Assembly (NCBI GenBank): GCA_025934595.1 | Contig: JAICXU010000227.1 | Span: 1-6,039, forward strand | Reading direction: 5' to 3' | DNA length: 6,039 nt | DNA from: Polyangiaceae bacterium | Lineage (GTDB): Bacteria > Myxococcota_A > Polyangia > Polyangiales > Polyangiaceae | Shown: in pieces, positions 1 through 6,039 of the stretch | How the letters are laid out: every line of letters starts with the position of its first letter | Numbering within the stretch: position 1 is the first letter of the stretch | The notes under the pieces: model-generated | What the model saw: the letters and a program-made list of their open reading frames with translations, nothing else | What the model was told of the DNA's origin: nothing | Database searches by the model: none | Made by a program: the position numbers and the translations under genes

Positions 1-383
1 ATTTGCGCGAATTTTTTCACCTTCGCGTTCTTCGCTTTTTTCACCGCGAGCTTGCCTTGATCGACCTCGCCCGTGTTCGCGGCTTCGGTGATCGCCGCGA
101 TGTCGGCGTCGGTGAGCGAAGCGGTGTCTTGCGCAGGCGTCGACATCGTGGTCGCCGGCTGCGGATTCGGCGCAGGCGCCGTGTCGCCCGCTTGCGTCTG
201 CATGTTCGCGCTCTGGCCATTCGGCGCAGGACCCATTTGCGAGCCGGTCGTCGTCGTCGTCGACTCGACGGTGTCCGCAGGATTTTTCGCCTGCGTGTTC
301 GTGTCACTACCGCCGCATGCGACGAGAGCGAAAGAAGCGGAGAGAACGATACCGAGCGAGCTCAGCGGTTTTAGAAGTTTCAT
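1..383 (-). CDS. DUF4142 lipoprotein, N-terminal part (cut by left edge)
   Basis: This is a predicted exported lipoprotein; its function is unknown. The first 127 residues are in the window. Residues 1 to 22 form a signal peptide (Lys at 2 and 5, then a hydrophobic stretch) ending in a lipobox, LVAC, with the lipidated cysteine at 23. The +2 residue is Gly, so there is no Asp-type inner-membrane retention signal. Residues 24 to 88 are a low-complexity Thr/Gln/Pro/Ala/Asn linker. It includes a five-Thr run at 42 to 46 and an imperfect internal duplication. From about residue 89 (SLTDADIAAITEAAN, then EVDQGKLAVKKAKNAKVKKF) the sequence matches the start of DUF4142, a ferritin-like helical domain common in secreted or periplasmic proteins. 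The rest of that domain lies outside the window. The ATG at 383 has a GAGGG ribosome binding site (389 to 393) five bases upstream. The gene follows ppk1 in the same direction after 152 bases. The lipoprotein call is firm; the domain call rests on about 39 residues. Confidence 0.85.
   Translation of the reverse strand, partial: MKLLKPLSSLGIVLSASFALVACGGSDTNTQAKNPADTVESTTTTTGSQMGPAPNGQSANMQTQAGDTAPAPNPQPATTMSTPAQDTASLTDADIAAITEAANTGEVDQGKLAVKKAKNAKVKKFAQ
120..230 (-). repeat. Imperfect tandem duplication in lipoprotein linker
   Basis: Residues 52 to 69 and 70 to 88 of the lipoprotein align as two copies: both begin PAPN-x-Q and both end in a similar QDTA/GDTA stretch. At the DNA level a 12-base word, ATTCGGCGCAGG on the plus strand, occurs exactly at 165 to 176 and 219 to 230. 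The copies are 54 bases apart and in frame. The remaining positions have diverged, and the second copy is one residue longer. Confidence 0.55.
247..261. repeat. (GTC)5 trinucleotide run inside lipoprotein linker
   Basis: Five consecutive GTC units on the plus strand correspond, in the minus-strand gene, to part of the five-threonine run at residues 42 to 46. The run lies in the disordered linker between the lipidated cysteine and the folded domain. Replication slippage here would change linker length by whole residues without breaking the frame. Confidence 0.7.
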
Positions 384-463
384 GCCGGCCCTCGTGCAAG
401 CGAGTGGCCATCCACCGACGGACGGAAGTCTCCTGAAAAGTCGGAATTCTCTCGGCGGCCGGT

Positions 464-507
464 GTGCGCTTTTGACACGCGAGCGCACGCGCGCCTCGCT
501 TGGCGAG
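464..507 (-). terminator. Two inverted repeats after ppk1, possible weak terminator
   Basis: Between the ppk1 stop and the lipoprotein start there are two hairpin candidates. The one nearer ppk1 is CTCGC-TTG-GCGAG (495 to 507). The second is a perfect 7-base inverted repeat, GTGCGCT and AGCGCAC (464 to 470 and 482 to 488), with an 11-base loop. Neither is followed by a T-run in the direction of transcription, so a classical intrinsic terminator is not shown. They could slow or end ppk1 transcription, or lie near the lipoprotein promoter. In GC-rich DNA such repeats also arise by chance. Confidence 0.25.
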
Positions 508-535
508 CACGATTTCCCGAAACCCGCGAGCCGCC

Positions 536-2908
536 TCAGGTCAAATTCTTTTTGTTGTAGCGACGACGGCGCGGACGTCGTGTGCCCGTCGTGTCGAGCG
601 TCTCTTGTGGATCGGGCGCGAGATGAAATCGCCCGCTCGCGCGAGCCGCCGCTTCCGCCGCTTTCACCTTGTCGCGCGAGATCTCCATGAACCGCTGTTG
701 GCTGCGACACGGCGCTTGGCCTTCCGAAGGTCGCAAGCGCGCGTACTTGCCGTCGCTCTGCAGCGTCCACGCCTTCACGTTGTCGGCGCGGTGCACCTCG
801 AGCATGTCGATGAGACGCGTGCGAAGCGCGGGATCTTCGACCGGCACCATCACCTCGACGCGACGATAGAAATTGCGCGGCATCCAGTCGGCGCTCGAGA
901 TGTAGACGTCGTCTTTGCCGCCGTTCGAAAAGCGAAAAATGCGACCGTGCTCGAGGAAGCGATCGACGACGGCGCGTACTTCGATGTTGTCGCTCACGCC
1001 TTTGACGCCGGGACGCAAGCAGCAGATGCCGCGCACGAGCAGCGTGATTTCGACGCCGGCCTGCGACGCTCGATACAGTTGCTCGATGACGTCCTCGTCG
1101 ACCAGCGCGTTCATTTTCGCGATGATCTTCGCCGGCCGTCCTGCGCGCGCGTGATCGGCTTCGCGCGCTCTGAGCCCGAGCACGGCTTCGTGGAGGCCGA
1201 GTGGCGCCACGATGAACGCGTTCCACTTCGGCGGAGCGCTGTAGCCGGTGAGCAGATTGAAAAGGGACGACGCGTCCTCGCAGAGATGCGGCTTGCTCGT
1301 GAAGAGCGAAACGTCCGTGTAGAGGCGCGCCGTCGATGGATTGTAGTTGCCGGTCGAGACATGCACATAGCGGCGCAGCGTGCCTTTTTCGCGGCGAACC
1401 ACGAGCAGGCACTTCGCGTGCGTCTTCAGACCCATGAGCCCATAGACGACGTGCACGCCGGACTGCTCGAGCGTGCGCGCCCACTGGATGTTCGACTCTT
1501 CGTCGAAGCGCGCTTTGAGCTCGACGATGGCGGTGACTTGTTTGCCGGCCTCGGCCGCGCGCGCGAGCGCTTTCACGATGGGGCTGTCGCCGCCGGCGCG
1601 ATAGAGCGTTTGCTTGATCGCGAGGACGTCGGGATCGTCGGCGGCGCGCGTGATGAAATCGACCACCGCGTCGAACGCTTCGTACGGGTGATTCAAGAGC
1701 ACGTCTTGCTCGCGCAGGACGGCAAACGGATCCTCGGCCTCGCGGAGCGGCGGCACCGCATACGGAACGAACGGCTCGTCGCGCAAGTCACGGCGCTCGT
1801 CGCGCGCGACCATCTGCAAGAGATCATAGATGTTGAGCAAGCCGCTCGTGCGATAGACGTCGCGCTCGGGATCGAGCTTGAGCGCTTTGACGAGCTTGTT
1901 CAGCGACGCCGGCGTCGGCTCTCCCGCGACCTCGAGGCGCACCGCATTTCCGCGCTCGCGACGTCGCAGCTCTTGCTGGATCGTCTGCAAGAGATCTTCG
2001 GCTTCCTCTTCGTCGATCTCGAGGTCGAAGTTTCGCGTGACGCGGAACGTGTAGACGCCCTTGAGACGAACTCCCGGAAAAATGGCCGTAACGTGACGCG
2101 CGATGAGATCTTCGAGCAGCACGTACGCGTGCCGCGCCGTCGTGCCGTCGGCCAAACGCACGCCCGGGACCTCGAGCATGCGCGGCAGCATCATCGGAAC
2201 CTGGACGACGCCGAAGCCGGTGTCGTGCTCGCCTCGCGTGAACATCACGCCGAGGTTCAGGCTCTTGTTGCGCAAATGCGGAAACGGATGGCCCGGATCG
2301 ATCGCCATCGGCGTCAAGATCGGAAACACCTCGTTGTGAAAGCGCGCGTCGAGCTGCGCGAGCTGCTCCGGCGACACCGCCTCTGGCTTCAAGAGGAGCG
2401 CACCTTGATCTGCGAGCTTCGGCAAGATGCTCGTGTTCAGCGAAATCATCTGCTGCGCGACGAGCTCGTGTGCGCGCGTGGAGATCGCAGCCAGCGCTTC
2501 GTTCGGCATCATGCCGTCGGGCGGTAAATCTCCGACCTCGCCCGTAGCTTGTTGCTTCAAGCCGGCGACGCGCACCATGAAAAACTCGTCGAGGTTCGAC
2601 GCGACGATGGCGTGGAATTTCAGCCTCTCGTAGAGCGGCACGGCGTCGTTGTCGGCCTCGGCGAGCACGCGCGCGTTGAACTCGAGCCATGAAAGCTCAC
2701 GATTCAAATAAAGCGACGGCGCACGAAGATCGATCGTCTCGCCGGACGATGTCGTCACGAGCGACCCCGACGACGGCTGCGACGGCGACGAGGTCGAAGG
2801 CGGCGGCTTGTCCGCTTTTTCGGTCACCACGGGAGCAGGCGAAACCGTGACCTGCGGCGACGAAGGCGCCGGCGCAGGGATCGGTCCGCTCATGTGTTGC
2901 TCTTCCAT
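536..2908 (-). CDS. ppk1: Polyphosphate kinase 1 (PPK1), with extended termini
   Basis: PPK1 reversibly transfers the terminal phosphate of ATP to inorganic polyphosphate, building phosphate stores used in stress and starvation. The protein has 790 residues against about 690 for E. coli PPK. By comparison with E. coli, the N domain covers roughly 62 to 168 (LYLNRELSWLEFN, SNLDEFF with Asn105), the H domain 169 to 383, C1 384 to 564 and C2 565 to 749. Active-site features are intact: the phosphorylated His at 497 in GLKTHAK, the second His at 654 in FLEHGR, and Arg437 (QTLYR) and Arg467 (ELKARFDEESN) at the expected metal/phosphate positions. TGNYNP (519 to 524), RGICCLRPG (626 to 634) and SADWMPRN (672 to 679) are also present. 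Residues 1 to 62 are Pro/Ser/Thr-rich, and the end is an Arg/Lys-rich tail. The ATG at 2908 has GGGAG (2916 to 2920) seven bases upstream. The Met at 2893 (residue 6) also has a purine-rich GGAAGAG before it, so a start five residues later is possible. The gene follows the glycosyltransferase after 62 bases, perhaps in one transcript. Confidence 0.98.
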   Translation of the reverse strand: MEEQHMSGPIPAPAPSSPQVTVSPAPVVTEKADKPPPSTSSPSQPSSGSLVTTSSGETIDLRAPSLYLNRELSWLEFNARVLAEADNDAVPLYERLKFHAIVASNLDEFFMVRVAGLKQQATGEVGDLPPDGMMPNEALAAISTRAHELVAQQMISLNTSILPKLADQGALLLKPEAVSPEQLAQLDARFHNEVFPILTPMAIDPGHPFPHLRNKSLNLGVMFTRGEHDTGFGVVQVPMMLPRMLEVPGVRLADGTTARHAYVLLEDLIARHVTAIFPGVRLKGVYTFRVTRNFDLEIDEEEAEDLLQTIQQELRRRERGNAVRLEVAGEPTPASLNKLVKALKLDPERDVYRTSGLLNIYDLLQMVARDERRDLRDEPFVPYAVPPLREAEDPFAVLREQDVLLNHPYEAFDAVVDFITRAADDPDVLAIKQTLYRAGGDSPIVKALARAAEAGKQVTAIVELKARFDEESNIQWARTLEQSGVHVVYGLMGLKTHAKCLLVVRREKGTLRRYVHVSTGNYNPSTARLYTDVSLFTSKPHLCEDASSLFNLLTGYSAPPKWNAFIVAPLGLHEAVLGLRAREADHARAGRPAKIIAKMNALVDEDVIEQLYRASQAGVEITLLVRGICCLRPGVKGVSDNIEVRAVVDRFLEHGRIFRFSNGGKDDVYISSADWMPRNFYRRVEVMVPVEDPALRTRLIDMLEVHRADNVKAWTLQSDGKYARLRPSEGQAPCRSQQRFMEISRDKVKAAEAAARASGRFHLAPDPQETLDTTGTRRPRRRRYNKKNLT

Positions 2909-2915
2909 GATGGAT

Positions 2916-2920
2916 CTCCC
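2916..2920 (-). promoter_or_regulatory. Ribosome binding site of ppk1
   Basis: GGGAG on the minus strand lies seven bases before the ATG at 2908. It favours that start over the in-frame ATG at 2893, which nevertheless has its own GGAAGAG (2900 to 2906) at six bases. Confidence 0.6.
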
Positions 2921-2970
2921 AGCCTAACGCATCTCGGGCGCGCCGGCTCGCGAGGCCACCTCGGCAAGCG

Positions 2971-4755
2971 CTATGGCGACTCTTCGCTGCCGCTTTCGTG
3001 ACGTTCAGGTGACGCCGCCACGCCTTCCGCGAGATCGCTGCGGAGCCACACTTGGTCGTGACCGAATCGCGCCGTGAGCTTGTAGCGATCGCGCATCCAA
3101 GGCGCGCTGTGAGGACAGTGCTCGACGAAGTCGATGAACGCATCGTCTTCGCTCGTGAGCGGCGCGCCGTCGAAGAACACGAACGCCGCGGGCGGCTTTT
3201 GCTCGAGCTTCGCGAGCATGTCCTCGTCGTGTTGCTCCACGATCTGCCGTATTTTGTCGCTTTGTTGCACGTTGGGACGCATGCCTTGCGGCATCCACGA
3301 TCCGCCGAGCGCAGCGTCGGAGTTCAAGTCGTACGCGTAAATGTACGGTGTCGCGCTCTTTCGTTGCGCGAGGAAGAGGACGTACGGGTCCATTCCGTAG
3401 ATCTGCACTTCATCGGTCACCGACGTATGCGAGCGCAAGTAGTCCGCCGTTTGCCGCAAGTCCCACGGAAAGAAATCGCTGTTCTTGAAATAGACGAGGT
3501 AGTCGTGGCTCGATCGCTCGGCGGCGTCGCCCGCTTTTCCGAGGATCCAAATGTCCTGAATGTGCGGCGAGCCCTGCATGTTCATGCCCGTCTTGATCGC
3601 GAGCGTCATCACCGCGAGAAACGGGACGAGGCGGGCGAACGTTCGCGCGCGCGGAGCGGTTCGGAATTTTTCGACGAGCCAGACCGCGATGAGGAGCCAC
3701 TCCGCCGAGAGCCCGAGCGTGACCGGATGAAAGTGATACGGAAAGCCCTTCGATTGCGCGAGCACGCTCAAGAGACCGAGAAGCGGCAAGAGCGCGATGG
3801 AGAGAAATCGCTTGGGAATTTGGCCGTCCCAGATGAGCGAGAGAAGAAGCGCGGACGTCGCCATGCTGAGGACCGCCGTCGTGCCTCCCCACTCGAGCGA
3901 GAGAATTTCCGCGGGCGTGCGCGGCATCATGAAGCGGTACATTTCCGGCACGTCGACGAAGTAGATGTGGAAGAACGCGCGCGCGTCACCGTAGAGAAAC
4001 AGAAAGGCGAGCGGCACGAGCGCTCCGCATACGCCGCCGATCGCGAACGTGAGAAACGCGCGCCATCGCGAAATGCGAAGCGAGCCGTCGGAAAAAAGAG
4101 CCGCGAGCTGGCCCAACGTGAAGAGGACGTAGGTGGGCTTGCCGAGCCACGTGATCGCGGAGAGCGCGCCCGCGATGCCGATGCAAATGCGCGAAGAGCG
4201 CGAATCGATCTTCGCGAGACTCCGCTGCGCGACGAGCTGCACGGCGACGGCGGTGAGCACGAACCAATCGAAGAAGCTCTCCCGCTGCGCGAGATCCCAC
4301 CAGATGTATTGGAGGAGCTGCGAGGAGAGCACGACCCAAGCCGCGAACGCCCACCCGATGCGCTCGCTCCACAAGACGCGCGTTTTTTTCACGACGCCGG
4401 GAAGACACGCGCCGAAGATCGCGAACGTGATTCCGCACACGAGAAAATCGAGCGAGCGGAACCGATGCTCGTCCGCACCGCCGAGCTTCAAGAAAATGAA
4501 ATGAATGAGGTGCGTGAGCGGACCGTTCACGTCGCGCACGTCGCGATAATCGACCGCGCCTTCTCCGATCGCCCACGCGATGTACTGAAAAATGCCTTGA
4601 TCGCGACCGAGCGTCGTCAACGAAGCGCGATGCGTGGCGTCGACGACCCAAGCGAGCGGTGGCAGCGCCACCACGAGCGGAAAAAGAAGCGCGCGCGCGT
4701 GGCGATACGCTGTGACGCGCCACGTGGTGGGTAGAAATCGCTCAAGCGCGTACAT
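2971..4755 (-). CDS. GT-C type membrane glycosyltransferase (GT39/ArnT-like)
   Basis: This 594-residue integral membrane protein most likely transfers a sugar from a polyprenyl-phosphate donor to an acceptor on the outer face of the inner membrane. The donor and acceptor cannot be read from the sequence. A hydrophobic helix at about 22 to 40 is followed by the first external loop with GRDQGIFQYIAW (50 to 61) and YRDVRDVNGPLTH (70 to 82). This acidic loop pattern is typical of the family, and Asp52 is the likely catalytic acid. Further membrane segments lie near 100 to 121, 133 to 152, 162 to 177, 189 to 221, 231 to 255, 289 to 308, 316 to 334, 345 to 362 and 372 to 387. From about 390 to 594 the protein is soluble, with LRQTADYLRSHTSVTDEVQI (433 to 452), then YGMDPYVLFLAQRKSATPYI (453 to 472), as in the C-terminal domains of many GT39-like proteins. 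The start has only a weak ribosome binding site (GAG/AAAG). The stop is TAG at 2971 to 2973. It lies upstream of ppk1 and divergent from the DHH gene. Confidence 0.85.
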   Translation of the reverse strand: MYALERFLPTTWRVTAYRHARALLFPLVVALPPLAWVVDATHRASLTTLGRDQGIFQYIAWAIGEGAVDYRDVRDVNGPLTHLIHFIFLKLGGADEHRFRSLDFLVCGITFAIFGACLPGVVKKTRVLWSERIGWAFAAWVVLSSQLLQYIWWDLAQRESFFDWFVLTAVAVQLVAQRSLAKIDSRSSRICIGIAGALSAITWLGKPTYVLFTLGQLAALFSDGSLRISRWRAFLTFAIGGVCGALVPLAFLFLYGDARAFFHIYFVDVPEMYRFMMPRTPAEILSLEWGGTTAVLSMATSALLLSLIWDGQIPKRFLSIALLPLLGLLSVLAQSKGFPYHFHPVTLGLSAEWLLIAVWLVEKFRTAPRARTFARLVPFLAVMTLAIKTGMNMQGSPHIQDIWILGKAGDAAERSSHDYLVYFKNSDFFPWDLRQTADYLRSHTSVTDEVQIYGMDPYVLFLAQRKSATPYIYAYDLNSDAALGGSWMPQGMRPNVQQSDKIRQIVEQHDEDMLAKLEQKPPAAFVFFDGAPLTSEDDAFIDFVEHCPHSAPWMRDRYKLTARFGHDQVWLRSDLAEGVAASPERHESGSEESP

Positions 4756-4811
4756 CTTTGTCTCGCTCGTCTACTTATCATTCTCCGCAAACGGAGTCAG
4801 AATAGAGGCCC
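4756..4811. promoter_or_regulatory. Divergent intergenic region with nested palindrome
   Basis: These 56 bases must hold the 5' signals of two divergent genes unless promoters lie inside the genes. A perfect inverted repeat CTCCG-CAAA-CGGAG spans 4783 to 4796. An outer pair, ATTCT (4780 to 4784) and AGAAT (4799 to 4803), overlaps it, so the site can be read as two nested or alternative dyads. TATCAT at 4776 to 4781 differs by one base from the sigma-70 -10 consensus for plus-strand transcription, but I find no matching -35 box. The layout suits an operator acting on both genes. No known regulator motif was recognised. Confidence 0.35.
4805..4808 (+). promoter_or_regulatory. Closely spaced ribosome binding site of the DHH gene
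   Basis: GAGG ends only three bases before the ATG at 4812, closer than the usual five to nine. A second GGAG at 4793 to 4796, inside the palindrome, is too far away at 15 bases. The short spacing suggests modest translation, or that the true start differs. No other ATG occurs before the first catalytic motif; a GTG near residue 30 would leave only about ten residues before that motif. Confidence 0.4.
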
Positions 4812-5960
4812 ATGCCGGATCCCGTCCGAAGGCTTCACCCCGCCGGGTCACCCCCGCCCGCCGACCGCGCGCGCGCCTTCGCCGACACGCTCGCGCAGGT
4901 GCGGGGCAAACATGTGCTCGTCGCGCTGCGTGGTCATCCCGATCCCGATGGCATCGCGTCCGCGCTCGCTTTCGGACATTTGGCCGCGCGTCAGGGCGTT
5001 CGGACGACCATCTCGTATTGCCACGAGCTCTCGCACCGGGAAAATCGCGCGCTCGTGAAGCTGCTCGGTCTCGAGCTTCGCCGCGTGAAGAGCGTGAGGG
5101 AGGTGGCGCCGGTCGATTATCTGGCCCTCGTCGACGCCTACGACATCGATCCCGATCTGGCGGACGCGGAAGGCATCGAGATGCTCGCGATCGTCGACCA
5201 TCATCGCGCGCCCGCCGCGCCGACGGCTCGCTTCGTGGACCTCCGTCCCGACGTGGGAGCGACGGCGGCGATATTTGCAGAATACATCGATCAGCTCGCC
5301 CCTCTCGATCCCGAGAACGAGGACGAGCGCCGCATCGCGACGGCGTTGATGCTCGGTCTTTCCACCGACACGGACGACTTCATGCTGGCCCGCGCGGGCG
5401 ACTTTCGCGCGGCCGCGCAAATCGCGGAGGCGACCGATCGCGACCTATTGACGGATCTCAGCCGGCGTCTCATTGCGCCGAGCGCGATGGACGTCATCGC
5501 ACGCGCGCTTTCGTCGCTCGTCGTTCGCCGTAACTTCGCGTCCGCGGGCGTGGGATTCGTGAACGAAGGCGATCGCGACACGATCGCGCAAGCGGCAGAT
5601 TTTCTGGTGCGCCGTGAAGACATCGACACCGTCGTCGTCTACGGAGTCGTCGGCGACAAATCGATCGAGGGATCGCTCCGCACGCATTCGCCGAGCGTCG
5701 ATCCCGCCGCATGGCTCGAGCAAGCCTTCGGACACGACGACAAGGGACGCGCGTTCGGCGGCGGCCGTCGCGACAAGGGCGGCTTTCGCATTCCGATCGG
5801 ATTTTTGGGACGCTCCACCGATCGCGGACAACTCTGGACGCTCGTCGAGCACTCGATGCGCACCGCGCTCGCGCGCATGATCGGCGAGGACGCGCCGCAG
5901 ACCGGCGTGCACGCGCCCGTGCCTGCGATCCCGCCCGAGCGCGGAAATCCCGGCACCTGA
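4812..5960 (+). CDS. DHH/DHHA1 family phosphoesterase, NrnA-like
   Basis: This cytoplasmic metal-dependent phosphoesterase has 382 residues. NrnA relatives degrade very short RNAs and dephosphorylate pAp (3'-phosphoadenosine 5'-phosphate); others act on cyclic dinucleotide products, so the exact substrate is open. The DHH domain covers about 30 to 190. It shows motif I GHPDPDGIAS (41 to 50), motif II Asp108 in LALVDAYD, motif III DHH at 129 to 131 (IVDHHR), and motif IV with Asp186/Asp188 in LSTDTDDF, all metal ligands in the family. The DHHA1 domain covers about 230 to 355 with EGSLRTHSPSVDP (286 to 298). Its usual GGGH substrate loop reads GGGRRDKGGF (316 to 325). The tail from 360 on is Pro-rich and probably disordered. 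The N-terminal 20 residues are also Pro-rich and not conserved-looking. There are no CBS domains and no membrane segments, so it is not a GdpP type. It is divergent from the glycosyltransferase and 27 bases ahead of the next reading frame, possibly an operon. Confidence 0.9.
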   Translation: MPDPVRRLHPAGSPPPADRARAFADTLAQVRGKHVLVALRGHPDPDGIASALAFGHLAARQGVRTTISYCHELSHRENRALVKLLGLELRRVKSVREVAPVDYLALVDAYDIDPDLADAEGIEMLAIVDHHRAPAAPTARFVDLRPDVGATAAIFAEYIDQLAPLDPENEDERRIATALMLGLSTDTDDFMLARAGDFRAAAQIAEATDRDLLTDLSRRLIAPSAMDVIARALSSLVVRRNFASAGVGFVNEGDRDTIAQAADFLVRREDIDTVVVYGVVGDKSIEGSLRTHSPSVDPAAWLEQAFGHDDKGRAFGGGRRDKGGFRIPIGFLGRSTDRGQLWTLVEHSMRTALARMIGEDAPQTGVHAPVPAIPPERGNPGT

Positions 5961-5987
5961 CCAAGACGCGCGACAAGCCTGCGCGCT

Positions 5988-6039
5988 ATGGACCTCAAAA
6001 TCGCGTTCTTCGGTCTGCCTCTCGCCGCGCTGCTCTTGC
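5988..6039 (+). CDS. Start of a gene, possibly formyltransferase-like (cut by right edge)
   Basis: An open frame begins with ATG 27 bases after the DHH stop and stays open to the window edge, giving 17 residues: MDLKIAFFGLPLAALLL. The charged-then-hydrophobic KIAFFG pattern resembles the first beta strand and glycine loop of methionyl-tRNA formyltransferase and related formyltransferases, which begin with a similar strand followed by G-x-P. A signal peptide or membrane anchor is an equally possible reading of so short a stretch. No good ribosome binding site is visible; the gap holds only a 5-base GC inverted repeat (GCGCG at 5968 to 5972, CGCGC at 5982 to 5986). The same direction and short gap suggest co-transcription with the DHH gene. 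Confidence 0.5.
   Translation, partial: MDLKIAFFGLPLAALLL

Noticed and set aside
472..477. TTGACA, a perfect -35 hexamer on the plus strand
   Set aside because: No -10-like box occurs 16 to 18 bases downstream, and it would drive transcription into the antisense strand of ppk1. It probably occurs by chance.
73..690. A 205-codon plus-strand open frame covering the lipoprotein start and the end of ppk1
   Set aside because: It overlaps two better supported minus-strand genes, and its composition changes along its length with what lies opposite. The Cys/Val-rich first part is the complement of the lipoprotein linker.
500..2527. A 675-codon open frame on the plus strand, opposite ppk1
   Set aside because: It is entirely antisense to a gene with unmistakable PPK1 motifs. 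Its product is Arg/His/Asp/Glu-rich without domain-like patterns. Long antisense open frames are expected from the codon bias of GC-rich genes.
1824..2690. A 288-codon minus-strand open frame inside ppk1
   Set aside because: It is an out-of-frame reading of the ppk1 coding strand, very rich in Arg and Ala, and the ppk1 frame is intact throughout. There is no frameshift to explain.
2947..2963. CTCGCGAG palindrome and a CGAGG-CCA-CCTCG hairpin between the glycosyltransferase and ppk1
   Set aside because: The stems are short, GC-only and overlapping, with no T-run after them. Such repeats are frequent in this composition, so neither a terminator nor an operator can be claimed.
3052..4734. A 560-codon open frame on the plus strand, opposite the glycosyltransferase
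   Set aside because: It mirrors a clear membrane protein gene. The translation is extremely charged (Arg/Glu-rich) and looks like a codon-bias shadow rather than a protein.

Overview
The window comes from a GC-rich bacterial chromosome with long codon-biased genes. The proteins resemble those of Myxococcota or related former Deltaproteobacteria. That placement is inferred from protein flavour and base composition only. I see no plasmid, phage, insertion sequence, CRISPR or RNA-gene signal. The region reads as ordinary chromosomal housekeeping and envelope genes.

Three genes lie on the minus strand, read from right to left. The first (4755 to 2971) is a polytopic GT-C type glycosyltransferase of the GT39/ArnT-like kind with a soluble C-terminal domain. 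After 62 bases comes polyphosphate kinase 1, ppk1 (2908 to 536), with all its active-site motifs, an added Pro/Ser/Thr-rich N-terminus and an Arg-rich C-terminal tail. After 152 bases containing two small inverted repeats comes the start of a DUF4142 lipoprotein (383 to the left edge), cut by the window. The short gap and a good ribosome binding site make co-transcription of the glycosyltransferase and ppk1 plausible. The wider gap before the lipoprotein could hold its own promoter.

Two genes lie on the plus strand. A DHH/DHHA1 phosphoesterase related to nanoRNase/pAp phosphatase NrnA (4812 to 5960) is divergent from the glycosyltransferase across only 56 bases. Those bases carry a nested palindrome that could be a shared operator. 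After 27 bases a further reading frame starts at 5988 and runs off the right edge. Its 17 residues look like the first beta strand and glycine loop of a formyltransferase-type protein, which is a weak call.

Functionally the genes touch phosphate and polyphosphate storage (ppk1), small-nucleotide turnover (DHH enzyme) and the cell envelope (glycosyltransferase, lipoprotein). Nothing shows that they form one system, and I do not see a clear undescribed system here. The points most worth checking are the terminal extensions of PPK1, the altered GGGH motif of the DHH enzyme, the divergent palindrome, and the internally duplicated linker of the lipoprotein.
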